DNA from: Candidatus Peribacteria bacterium
GTDB lineage: Bacteria > Patescibacteriota > Gracilibacteria > Peribacterales > Peribacteraceae
Direction: 5' to 3'
Assembly: GCA_020632295.1 (NCBI GenBank)
Contig: JACKFU010000002.1
Span: forward strand, 416,659-480,658
Length of the DNA stretch: 64,000 nt
Shown here: positions 16,236 to 23,420 of the stretch, piece by piece
How the letters are laid out: each line of letters opens with the position of its first letter
Position numbering within the stretch: position 1 is the first letter of the stretch
Position numbers and translations under genes: made by a program
The notes under the pieces: model-generated
The model's database searches: none
What the model was told of the DNA's origin: nothing
Seen by the model: only the letters and a program-made list of their open reading frames with translations

Positions 16236-17120
16236 CTACTCCTGATCCCAGCGGAATTTCTTGCAATAGGAAAGTTCAGGATTGAGACACCGCTTTCCTC
16301 CAGACTTAATGATAATGGGCTTGCAGCCGTGTCTTGCACTCAATTTCTCCAATTCGAGGAGGCGTGTACCGATAGCTGATCGTTTCGTTCTCATAGACGT
16401 TCCCTTTGAAAACTGAGCAAGTTCCGTCAGAGAAACAAGCCTCCGGTGCGGATGCGGTGCAAGATTCCTCACATAATTGATTACAAGAATGATTTGTTTA
16501 CCCACACGGTATGGCATCCATTGGTCGCCTACGGCGAAGAGGATGCAGTTCGTTCCGTCAATTGCAATGCTCGTATCCAGCAGCTCTGCTGTTTCCGGTA
16601 GACATGGAAGGAGCTTTGCTTCCAATTCCGTTTGGACATTGTCAAAGACACTTGGAACTTCAACTTTCTCTGTCTGTAATTCCTCACCTTCCCTCACCGT
16701 ATCTTCACTCGTCACAGGTGATGTGACAGAGAACGGGTCTACCCAATTCTGCACAAAAATATTCTGAGCGATTTTGCCAAACGACAACATGTCCTCCATG
16801 GCTTCTTTCATGTGTGAAGAATTGAAGAGTGCGTTCATTGCAGTGACTTTTGGCTGCACTGCTTCCCTGACTGCCTCAAGCATGTTGAGAGTTGGTTGTA
16901 TTGCTGCGTTCATTGCCTCCATTTGTGTGAAGAGATGGTCAAATCTTGGCAGTGCTAGAGTTCTACTCATGGTGGCTGTCAGGTCTGGAAGAAAGCTGTT
17001 CACATGCCGTGTCATCTCCTCCAGCACTTTTTGATGCTGGAGTTGCAATGCATTGAGTTCCTCTATGGGGATAGGAAGAGGGAAACGCACTTTAACCTTT
17101 GGTGTTTTATCCTCGTTCAT
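16236..17120 (-). CDS. Element protein with helical N-terminus, unknown
   Basis: I do not recognise this 294-residue protein. The first 130 residues are strongly helical and Met-rich, with heptad-like spacing, and probably oligomerise. Residues 130-170 are acidic linker. The C-terminal 110 residues (from about FAVGDQWMPYRVGKQ) hold LTELAQFSKGTSMRTKRSAIGTRL (in part) and a basic CKPIIIKSGGKRCLN end that could be a winged-helix DNA-binding domain. As the first gene of the minus-strand block it is placed where a regulator of the element would be. Function is unproven. Confidence 0.55.
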   Translation of the reverse strand: MNEDKTPKVKVRFPLPIPIEELNALQLQHQKVLEEMTRHVNSFLPDLTATMSRTLALPRFDHLFTQMEAMNAAIQPTLNMLEAVREAVQPKVTAMNALFNSSHMKEAMEDMLSFGKIAQNIFVQNWVDPFSVTSPVTSEDTVREGEELQTEKVEVPSVFDNVQTELEAKLLPCLPETAELLDTSIAIDGTNCILFAVGDQWMPYRVGKQIILVINYVRNLAPHPHRRLVSLTELAQFSKGTSMRTKRSAIGTRLLELEKLSARHGCKPIIIKSGGKRCLNPELSYCKKFRWDQE

Positions 17121-17437
17121 TGGGCATATTATAGCTGAATATGTGTTTCACGCATCCTTTTAGTTTCTACACAACTGAAATAGATTATCGTCAAGTAGCT
17201 ACCAAGAGGTGCGGATTTCTACTGACCCGAATGGTTATTCATAAATGGAACACCCTTTTTTATAGTGTCCCATTTGTCCCATTTAGCCCCTGACCCGAGT
17301 GGTTAACGCATCCTTATGAAAGGCACTCCAAAGGACTCCAAAAATCCCTATACTGGTTGGTGTCTGACACGACTGCTCCACCACATTCATCCACATTTTT
17401 AATTTTCAATTACCAATTTTCAATCTATCATAGATTT
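17121..17437. other. Intergenic repeats at element/core boundary
   Basis: No gene is seen. The stretch holds two 16-bp direct repeats differing at one base (17222-17237 and 17290-17305, ctgacccgaatggtta and ctgacccgagtggtta) and two copies of acgcatcctt (17150-17159, 17306-17315). It also has an 11-bp inverted repeat with one mismatch (17243-17253 with 17265-17275) and a doubled actccaaa near 17325. It separates the phage-like block from purE, so it may contain an attachment site or the purE promoter. Confidence 0.4.
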
Positions 17438-17893
17438 ATGAACGTCACCTTCCTCCTCGGCTCCAAAAGCGACATCGAATTTACCGATAAGATAAAAGCG
17501 GTGCTTGATGAGTACAGTGTGCCCTCACAAGTGATTGTTGCTTCGGCCCACAAAGTACCTGAGAAGGTCTACAAGATTATGGAGAAGCTGAACGCAGATC
17601 CGCAGCCACAGGTAGTCATTACCGTCGTCGGTATGAGCAACGGTCTTGCAGGAGTCGCTGCCGCAGGCCTTGTGCATCCGGTCATCAACTGTCCTCCGTA
17701 CGAGACGCTTGAGGAGTACATGGTCGATATTCACTCCTGCCTTCGCTATCCATCAGAAGTACCGTCCATGACGGTTCTCAGTCCAAAGAACGCAGCACTC
17801 GCTGCCATTCGGATACTCGGCGAAGGTGATGAAGTATTGAGAAAAAAGATGGCGGATCGCATTGCTAAGGTAAAAAGTAGTTATGAGAGTTGA
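17438..17893 (+). CDS. purE: PurE, class II AIR carboxylase type
   Basis: The 151-residue protein starts at MNVTFLLGSKSD. GSKSD and ASAHKVPEKV are the substrate motifs of the PurE fold. The central VVGMSNGLAGVAAA and VHPVINCPP, and later TVLSPKNAA, resemble the class II enzymes (the animal AIRC domain has GRSNGL and YPVISCPP), not the GAGGAAHLPG of class I bacterial PurE. Class II enzymes carboxylate aminoimidazole ribonucleotide directly with CO2, so PurK is not needed, and no purK is nearby. The enzyme follows PurM (encoded at 24724) in purine synthesis. A longer in-frame start at 17357 reads through non-conserved sequence. Confidence 0.88.
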   Translation: MNVTFLLGSKSDIEFTDKIKAVLDEYSVPSQVIVASAHKVPEKVYKIMEKLNADPQPQVVITVVGMSNGLAGVAAAGLVHPVINCPPYETLEEYMVDIHSCLRYPSEVPSMTVLSPKNAALAAIRILGEGDEVLRKKMADRIAKVKSSYES

Positions 17894-18224
17894 GCAGCCA
17901 TTTCAGCCCGATTACGCAGGATTGATTGATTGCATTCTCGATGATCTTGAGAATATGGATGCCATACAATCAAGCACTGTATTGCCCGAAGGAGAAATAA
18001 CAATGCGTCGGGTGGAACTTCGCAAATCGTTTGAGTCTATACTCTATCTCATTGGTAAAGACTATGGTTCACACCCATGGCGCCCCGATGATATTCAAGA
18101 ACTGGAGGACGTAATGAAAGAATGTTATAGGAAATTCCCCCATCCAGAAGATACATACTCTCAAGCATTGCTAACAGATATGCATCAACGCTTACAATTG
18201 CTAAACGTATTCTGTCCATCGTGA
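17883..18224 (+). CDS. Unknown small acidic protein
   Basis: The 113-residue helical protein is not recognised. It is acidic, with no membrane segment, and includes DCILDDLENMD, an RRVELRKSFESILYLIG segment and DDIQELEDVMKECYRKFP. Its start overlaps the purE stop by 11 bp and its stop overlaps the GTG start of the glycosylase gene (GTGA). It is therefore almost certainly translated as part of a purE-to-pheS operon. Confidence 0.6.
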   Translation: MRVEQPFQPDYAGLIDCILDDLENMDAIQSSTVLPEGEITMRRVELRKSFESILYLIGKDYGSHPWRPDDIQELEDVMKECYRKFPHPEDTYSQALLTDMHQRLQLLNVFCPS

Positions 18225-18811
18225 CATTGAGCTGGTACCATGCGTCTATGGTACTTACTCTTCCTGAACTCCAAGAAAAACTCCAAGCGTGGGATGGTTG
18301 TGCACTTTCCAAAAATGCCAATCCTGTTCTTGGCGAAGGAAATCCCAATGCTGATGTCATGTTTATCGGTGAGGCACCAGGACAGAAAGAAGATGAACTC
18401 GGGAGACCATTTGTGGGTGCTGCAGGAAAATTTTTGGATGAGCTCATCGAGAGTATGGGCTGGAAGCGAAGCGACGTGTACATCAGTAACGTCGTAAAGT
18501 ACCGACCGCCAGACAACCGCGACCCAACACCAGAGGAAAAGGAGCAGTGTATGCCTTGGCTCATGCTGGAGATTGCATTAATCAAACCAAAGGTCATCGT
18601 GCCACTTGGTCGGCATAGCCTGGGGCACTTCTACCAGAAAATGAGTATTTCTAACGTGCACGGTACAGCACAGAAACTGACGGATGATATTACTATCTTT
18701 CCTATCTATCATCCCGCTGCTGCCCTGCATAACGGTAACCTTAGACAAAGCTTGATTGATGATTTTGCAAAGCTGAAAGAATATTTAGATGAATCAGAGA
18801 TTAAGCCATGA
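18221..18811 (+). CDS. Type-4-like uracil-DNA glycosylase
   Basis: The 196-residue protein (GTG start 18221; an ATG at 18248 gives 187) has the family-4 UDG motifs GEGNPNADVMFIGEAPGQKEDELGRPF (in parts), KYRPPDNRDPTPEE, PLGRHSLGHF and FPIYHPAA with the catalytic-region His. It removes uracil from DNA. Family members usually bind a 4Fe-4S cluster with four Cys. Here the CxxC of the N-terminus is reduced to one Cys (GCALS) and KCRPP has become KYRPP, leaving only two of the four ligands, so the cluster is probably absent. Overlap with both neighbours indicates an operon. Confidence 0.88.
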   Translation: MTLSWYHASMVLTLPELQEKLQAWDGCALSKNANPVLGEGNPNADVMFIGEAPGQKEDELGRPFVGAAGKFLDELIESMGWKRSDVYISNVVKYRPPDNRDPTPEEKEQCMPWLMLEIALIKPKVIVPLGRHSLGHFYQKMSISNVHGTAQKLTDDITIFPIYHPAAALHNGNLRQSLIDDFAKLKEYLDESEIKP

Positions 18812-19170
18812 ATACTCTTGTCTTTGGCATATCTCTTTCGGCATTGCTCTCGACGACCTCTCTCTTCATTGTGCTCTTTCGCGTGAGCCCACTTCTTGCC
18901 CCTGCTCAAGCGCTGTTTGCCTTCTTTTTTAGTGCTCTACTCAGTGTAACCACTGTAAGCACTCTTCTCCTGATGGCCATCTGGAAAAAAGTTCCCGGCC
19001 TTACGTGGGACACAGGAAAACTAACGAGTATCTGTCTTCGTCAGGGAATCTTCCTTGGTATTGCAACGACGATTACAGCGCTGTTTTTAGTTCTGCAACT
19101 GCTGACTTGGTGGATCGCTATTCTCATCTATGGTGTGTTTCTACTGGTAGAACTGGCCCTAGAACATTAG
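18808..19170 (+). CDS. Small multispanning membrane protein
   Basis: The 120-residue protein has four hydrophobic segments (about 3-25, 32-58, 75-97 and 98-117) separated by short loops, one with WKKVPGLTWDTGK. No family is recognised with certainty. The start overlaps the glycosylase stop (ATGA) and pheS begins 10 bp after it, so it is part of the same operon. Its role cannot be stated. Confidence 0.6.
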   Translation: MNTLVFGISLSALLSTTSLFIVLFRVSPLLAPAQALFAFFFSALLSVTTVSTLLLMAIWKKVPGLTWDTGKLTSICLRQGIFLGIATTITALFLVLQLLTWWIAILIYGVFLLVELALEH

Positions 19171-19180
19171 ACTATCTACT

Positions 19181-20164
19181 ATGACAAACTGGTCAGACTA
19201 CGAGCAACGGATTACAAGAGCACAGTCGAGCGCGGAGCTCGATGCAATTGATCATGAACTCTTTAGCCGAAAGGCGGGGCTCATGACGGAGGCATTGAAA
19301 GCACTCAAAGATATTGATGCAGACAAGCGTAAGGAAACCGCAAAAGACTTAAACATGTGGAAAGGCAAACTCAGTAGTGCATTGGAAGAAAAACACAAAG
19401 AGCTTGGCGGAGGGAACAATAATGATGCATTTGATATCACACTCGATCTACCAACACAGGAACGAGGACACCTGCACCTTATTCCCGAGTTTATTCGGAA
19501 GGTAGAAGAAGTTTTTGGCCGCATGGGTTTTGATACTGCTGACGGTCCAGAGATTGAAACTGAAGAATATAACTTCAACAAGTTAAACGTCCCAAGCGAT
19601 CACCCTGCACGAGACAGTCAGGATACCTTCTGGATAGAAGGGGTAAAGAATACAGTCCTACGTACGCAAACATCACCAGTGCAGATTCGATACATGCTAG
19701 AGCATAAGCCACCCTTCCGAATGATCTGCCCCGGAAAGGTCTACCGCAAAGACAGCGACGCTACGCACTCTCCCATGTTTCACCAGTTTGAGGGACTCAT
19801 GATTGGTAAAGACATCTCCCTTGCAAACCTCAAAGGAGTCCTCGTGACTGCATTGACTGAGCTTATTGGACGAGAAGTGGAATTTCGGTTCCGGACAGGG
19901 TACTTTCCCTTCGTTGAGCCGGGACTGGAGATGGATATGATGTGGCAGGGAGATATAGAAGATAGCCGCGAAGGCCGCTGGCTCGAAATGGGTGGCTGTG
20001 GCATGGTGCATCCAAATGTCCTGAACAACGTCGGCATCGACCCAAATGAGTGGCAAGGCTTTGCCTTTGGTTTCGGTATTGAGCGCCCTCTTATGATTAA
20101 GCACCAGATCCCCGACCTGCGCAGTTTCTATGAGGGAGATCTGAGGTTTCTCAGACAGTTTTAG
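19181..20164 (+). CDS. pheS: Phenylalanyl-tRNA synthetase alpha subunit
   Basis: The 327-residue protein has the N-terminal coiled-coil tRNA-binding arm (about 1-85), then the class II catalytic core. Motif 1 is around HPARDSQDTFWIE, motif 2 is FRMICPGKVYRKDSDATHSPMFHQFEGL (in parts), and motif 3 is GFAFGFGIERPLMI. The Phe-pocket strand RTGYFPFVEPGLEMDM is present. It charges tRNA-Phe together with PheT as an alpha2beta2 enzyme. pheT is not adjacent here, unlike in most bacteria, and must be elsewhere. Confidence 0.97.
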   Translation: MTNWSDYEQRITRAQSSAELDAIDHELFSRKAGLMTEALKALKDIDADKRKETAKDLNMWKGKLSSALEEKHKELGGGNNNDAFDITLDLPTQERGHLHLIPEFIRKVEEVFGRMGFDTADGPEIETEEYNFNKLNVPSDHPARDSQDTFWIEGVKNTVLRTQTSPVQIRYMLEHKPPFRMICPGKVYRKDSDATHSPMFHQFEGLMIGKDISLANLKGVLVTALTELIGREVEFRFRTGYFPFVEPGLEMDMMWQGDIEDSREGRWLEMGGCGMVHPNVLNNVGIDPNEWQGFAFGFGIERPLMIKHQIPDLRSFYEGDLRFLRQF

Positions 20165-20202
20165 TTTGCTTGCGCTGCGTAAAGGTGTTACTTTGTACAC
20201 CT

Positions 20203-20391
20203 ATGCATGTATCTACAAGGTCGCTGTTAACATTTTTTTCTTCGTTTTACTGCGACCTAGCTGCAGCATGGTTTATATCCATACTTGTCACATCTAGTCT
20301 GTATTCGTTGGTCCAAAGCATTCTTTATGCTATCATTTGCGCGTACGCATCTTTAATTGCTCAGCAGCACCTTCAATACCATGAACGTTGA
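20203..20391 (+). CDS. Small hydrophobic protein, unknown
   Basis: A 62-residue reading frame starts at ATG 20203 with two hydrophobic stretches (AAWFISILVTSSLYSL and QSILYAIICAYASLIA) and a charged C-terminus. It lies 38 bp after pheS on the same strand, and its end overlaps the start of another small membrane frame by 11 bp. It may be a real small membrane protein; there is no family evidence. Confidence 0.35.
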   Translation: MHVSTRSLLTFFSSFYCDLAAAWFISILVTSSLYSLVQSILYAIICAYASLIAQQHLQYHER

Positions 20392-20500
20392 TCAAATGCT
20401 TAACCAAGGGCACATCGCAACAGGGCTATTGCTTATCGCAACCTTCCTTGGATTTATCGCCCATGCACTACTTGAGAAGAAAAGAGGTAGCAACAAGTAA
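20381..20500 (+). CDS. 39-residue single-span membrane peptide
   Basis: ATG 20381 to TAA 20498-20500 encodes a short peptide with one clear membrane helix (GLLLIATFLGFIAHALL) followed by a basic tail (EKKRGSNK), a sensible membrane topology. It overlaps the preceding small hydrophobic frame by 11 bp, as coupled genes do. No function can be assigned. Confidence 0.4.
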   Translation: MNVDQMLNQGHIATGLLLIATFLGFIAHALLEKKRGSNK

Positions 20501-20604
20501 GTACGTTCTACTTCTGGATCGGAGGCTGTACCTGAACAGGCATTGCCGGAGGTGTGATTTCTATTGGTGTTGACATTGTTTTATATTATACCACTTTTAT
20601 TACT

Positions 20605-21240
20605 TTAGATCAATACTTTTGAACTGAGCGTATTCCTCATACTTCTTGAAGTTTCTCCAATGGACCACTTCAGATGTTCACTTCTCTCCATAAATTCTAT
20701 TGCAGCGGTAATCACGTTACTACTTGAATGAGGGAAAGCTGCGCCATCTGTTCCCGATGCTGCGATGTTAACACCGAATGTCTCTTCAAGTCTGCTTGCT
20801 GCTGCACTGCCGCAAACGCTGAGAAATCGGTTCCTTGCCTCTGTCCACTTTTCCCAATGCATATCTACTGCACTAGAAACCTCACCTCTACTCACAGCAA
20901 TAAGCATGCGAAGAGTATGGAGATACTCCCGTAATGTTCGAATCGCATCGCTACCAAAGATGTATCTCCCCTGATGATCTGTCTCTAAAAGACAGAGAAG
21001 TATTTGGGCGGCATACAACGGTAGAGTACGCTGCTTTCCTTCCACATTGAAGAATGCTATTGGAACCGCATTTGATGAGCTACCTATCTCCATGAGACGG
21101 GTATTATTGGAATCAATATTCTCTGTGTCAATGCAAATGGTGCCCCGGAATGATTTCTCACTCCGGGGCTTCCACGTGCTCCTAGTCCTTTTTGACGTAT
21201 CCGGCGCGGAAGCACCGGGGACACTCCTTGAGTCGAACAT
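20605..21240 (-). CDS. Unknown protein, uncertain start
   Basis: The frame gives 211 residues from ATG 21240. The first about 32 overlap the zinc-ribbon gene and a strong hairpin and look unlike protein, so the true start may be ATG 21093 (MEIGSSSNAVP, 162 residues). The body is soluble and helical with FFNVEGKQRTLPLYAAQILLCLL (in part), a Trp-containing MHWEKWTEARNRFLSVCG and a Ser/Thr-rich C-terminus. No motif is recognised. It is the last gene of a minus-strand pair with the zinc-ribbon protein. Confidence 0.5.
   Translation of the reverse strand: MFDSRSVPGASAPDTSKRTRSTWKPRSEKSFRGTICIDTENIDSNNTRLMEIGSSSNAVPIAFFNVEGKQRTLPLYAAQILLCLLETDHQGRYIFGSDAIRTLREYLHTLRMLIAVSRGEVSSAVDMHWEKWTEARNRFLSVCGSAAASRLEETFGVNIAASGTDGAAFPHSSSNVITAAIEFMERSEHLKWSIGETSRSMRNTLSSKVLI
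21143..21168 (-). terminator. GC hairpin after zinc-ribbon gene
   Basis: CCCCGGA and TCCGGGG pair across a 12-base loop just 14 bp beyond the stop of the zinc-ribbon gene on the minus strand. No U-tract follows, so it may be a weak terminator, an mRNA-stabilising 3' end or an attenuator before the next gene. Confidence 0.4.
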
Positions 21241-21364
21241 CTCGAGGGCCCTTCAGTTCCCTCTTATCCTTCTGGACCGTACACCACCCTTTGCAGAATG
21301 GGCAGGTCTCAAAGGATTCGTTCGAAAACGGATGCCCAGGAGCATATTTCGATCTCTTACTCAT
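21182..21364 (-). CDS. Small zinc-ribbon protein
   Basis: The 60-residue protein starts at MSKRSKYAPG with ggag ten bases ahead. It has two CxxC knuckles (CPFCKGWC and CPRCFRAGY) about 27 residues apart, a zinc-ribbon arrangement, surrounded by basic residues (KDKRELKG). It may bind nucleic acid or a ribosomal component, but no specific family is recognised. A longer start at 21376 is possible. Confidence 0.6.
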   Translation of the reverse strand: MSKRSKYAPGHPFSNESFETCPFCKGWCTVQKDKRELKGPRDVRLKECPRCFRAGYVKKD

Positions 21365-21452
21365 CGCTTTCTCCATACGGCGAAGCTATGTAATAGAAAT
21401 CGACTGTGGGTAGTATTACTATACTATATTTTTGTATAAATGCAATATATGA

Positions 21453-22085
21453 TTATACGCGCCATGCCTTTGGATTCTCTGCAAATTTTGCAATATCAGC
21501 AATATCGTCTGTATTCAGCCTTCCCTGTTCTACGGCAACATCGAGCAATGTTCCCAAGGTAGCTATAGGGTGGAATGTTACGCTTCCCTCCTGCTCCTTT
21601 TCTTTTGCAACAAGCATCTCGTACGTGAAAATCGCGATAACATCACTCACATTTGCCCCACCTTCCTCTCGGAGCGCTTCTACTGTCGAAATAGCGCTTC
21701 CGCCAGTTGAAATCAGATCTTCGACCACGACAACGTCCCAGCCGTCCCGTATATCTCCTTCAATCCGCTTTTTCGCTCCGTGTTCCTTTGCCTTAGAGCG
21801 AACATAGACAAACGGAAGATCCATACGATCTGCTACCAGTGCGGCCCAGCCAATGGCTGCGGTTGCGGTTCCGGCAATGCAATCTGGCTGAATATGTAAC
21901 GCGTTGATACGCGATACCAGAGCATCTACCACCACATTGCGAGCGTCTGGGTGACTATAGATCATACGGTTATCGCAGTAGATGGGCGATTTTATTCCTG
22001 ACGTCCACGTAAATGGCGGATCAACAGAGAGTTTGACGGCGCCGATATCGATGAGAAGCTCGGCAATGCGTTTTCCGTAGGGCAC
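21453..22085 (-). CDS. pyrE: Orotate phosphoribosyltransferase
   Basis: About 210 residues from a GTG at 22085 (VPYGKRIAELL). The ATG at 22205 would overlap the divergent rsmG gene and add non-conserved sequence. The PRPP loop is VVVVEDLISTGGSA. The substrate residues are in FTWTSGIKSPIYCDNR and FVYVRSKAKEHGAKKRIEG (in parts). The enzyme converts orotate and PRPP to OMP in pyrimidine synthesis or salvage. Other pyr genes are not in the window. The gene is divergent from rsmG with about 40 bp between starts. Confidence 0.93.
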   Translation of the reverse strand: MPYGKRIAELLIDIGAVKLSVDPPFTWTSGIKSPIYCDNRMIYSHPDARNVVVDALVSRINALHIQPDCIAGTATAAIGWAALVADRMDLPFVYVRSKAKEHGAKKRIEGDIRDGWDVVVVEDLISTGGSAISTVEALREEGGANVSDVIAIFTYEMLVAKEKEQEGSVTFHPIATLGTLLDVAVEQGRLNTDDIADIAKFAENPKAWRV

Positions 22086-22125
22086 GATAAGAAGTGGAAA
22101 GTGGATAGTGGAAAGATGAAAGTAC

Positions 22126-22848
22126 GTGCATACTGCCAGTGTGATCTCATCCGAACAAGAGCGGCTTTTAAAAGAACTTGTTAAAGTCTTTTTGGAAGAA
22201 AACAAAAAACTTAATTTATCTGCTATGCGCGATGAGGAAAGTATCTGGATTGGAAGTGTGCTGGATTCGCTGGCACTGCTTGATTATTACAAATCTCTCT
22301 CAGCTTTCAGCCCTGCCTTGCCGGCAGGCAGGTTTCAGCATTCAGCTTTTTTAGATGTTGGCACCGGCGGAGGCTTCCCTCTTTTACCACTCTCTATTTG
22401 CCTACCCGACGCGAAAATCTGTGGCATGGATTCCACCCAGAAAAAACTCGATGCTATCCGCCGAATGGCAGACGCACTCCATCTTGAACATGTCTCACTC
22501 ATTTCTGGAAGAGCTGAAGAGCTGGGACATGACAAGCGATATAGAGATCAGTTTGATATCGTCACCGCCCGTGCACTTGCGCCACTCAATACCCTCATTG
22601 AATTCTGTGCACCGTTTGTGAAGCCCGGTGGTCACTTGGTTGCCTGGAAGAGTATGAAGATCGAAACAGAACTCAAGGAATCGCTTCTTGCGAGAGCTGA
22701 GCTACGCTGTCATCTGGTTGATTCCTACAAGTATGTACTTCCTGAAGGATGGGGTGAGAGACAACTTCTTATTTTTGAAAAAACCGGACCAACGCCTGCA
22801 AAATACCCTCGTGATATTGGAGTACCAAAAAAAACCCCTCTAGTGTAA
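22126..22848 (+). CDS. rsmG: 16S rRNA (guanine527-N7)-methyltransferase
   Basis: The 240-residue protein has the Rossmann methyltransferase core with LDVGTGGGFPLLPLSI, then VTARALAPLNTL and HLVAWKSM, all typical of RsmG/GidB. It methylates G527 in the 530 loop of 16S rRNA. An in-frame insertion, SPALPAGRF, just before the SAM loop is encoded by a 21-bp palindromic repeat (22312-22332) found again near 33.5 kb. RsmG of other bacteria has no such segment, so the repeat seems to have inserted without breaking the frame. rlmE starts within its stop codon. Confidence 0.94.
   Translation: MHTASVISSEQERLLKELVKVFLEENKKLNLSAMRDEESIWIGSVLDSLALLDYYKSLSAFSPALPAGRFQHSAFLDVGTGGGFPLLPLSICLPDAKICGMDSTQKKLDAIRRMADALHLEHVSLISGRAEELGHDKRYRDQFDIVTARALAPLNTLIEFCAPFVKPGGHLVAWKSMKIETELKESLLARAELRCHLVDSYKYVLPEGWGERQLLIFEKTGPTPAKYPRDIGVPKKTPLV
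22312..22332. repeat. Palindromic repeat inside rsmG
   Basis: CCTGCCT and AGGCAGG form a 7-bp stem around TGCCGGC. The same core (cctgcct...cggcaggcagg) occurs at 33544-33563 beside the histone-like gene. It codes for LPAG in rsmG. The pattern suggests a dispersed REP-like or protein-coding-tolerant palindromic element. Confidence 0.7.
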
Positions 22849-23420
22849 TGCCAAAACGCTACACCCCTAACGACAACTGGGCACGCAAGGCAGCGGAAGA
22901 AGGCTACCGAGCTCGTTCTGTCTACAAACTGAAAGAACTTGATGAGAAGTTCAAGCTGATTCGCCCAGGAATGACTGTAGTCGACCTTGGAGCTGCTCCA
23001 GGGAGCTGGCTGCAATATGTAAGTGGAAAGATGTGTGGAAGAATCATTGGAATTGATCTGCAGGAGATTGAGCCAATTGATGGGGTTGAAACAGTCGTTG
23101 CAAATATTGCAGATGAAGAGGCGCTGAAGAATGTTCTACCCGAAAAGATCGACGTGCTGCTTTCAGATCTTGCCCCCAAAACAAGCGGGGTGAAAGACGT
23201 GGATCAGTGGAAATCTATCGAGCTGAGTGAGGCAGTGCTCGATGTTGCACGAAGTCACTTAAAGCCTGGTGGTCGCTGCGTCATGAAGATTCTTCGCGGA
23301 GCAGACTTCGACGAATTCTTGCGTGACTGCAAACGCGACTGGAAGGACGTGAAGACCTACATCCCGGAGGCATGTAGAGATAGGAGTAAGGAGATCTATG
23401 TGCTACTATGTCGTCCATGA
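22848..23420 (+). CDS. rlmE: 23S rRNA 2'-O-ribose methyltransferase
   Basis: The 190-residue protein is of the FtsJ/RrmJ type. RARSVYKLKELDEKF carries the first catalytic Lys, VVDLGAAPGSWLQY is the SAM loop, LLSDLAPKTSG holds the catalytic Asp, MKILRGADF a further Lys and SKEIYVLL the Glu of the K-D-K-E tetrad. It methylates U2552 in the A-loop of 23S rRNA, a late step in large-subunit assembly. The start ATG shares a base with the rsmG stop (TAATG), and the next gene overlaps its 3' end by 13 bp. Confidence 0.95.
   Translation: MPKRYTPNDNWARKAAEEGYRARSVYKLKELDEKFKLIRPGMTVVDLGAAPGSWLQYVSGKMCGRIIGIDLQEIEPIDGVETVVANIADEEALKNVLPEKIDVLLSDLAPKTSGVKDVDQWKSIELSEAVLDVARSHLKPGGRCVMKILRGADFDEFLRDCKRDWKDVKTYIPEACRDRSKEIYVLLCRP

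Larger units (their letters stand above)
9093..17120 (-). mobile_element. Phage-derived element lacking structural genes
   Basis: A co-directional block holds a serine recombinase, two terminase large subunits, a terminase small subunit, two DNA methyltransferases and an orphan. No portal, capsid, tail, lysis or replication gene is present. This is the pattern of a phage satellite or a decayed prophage. The limits given are the minimum set: the two defence genes and the small helix-turn-helix gene to the left (4283-9031) may be cargo of the same element. Att sites were not identified with certainty; a cluster of direct and inverted repeats at 17150-17315 is the best place to look for one end. 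Confidence 0.65.
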
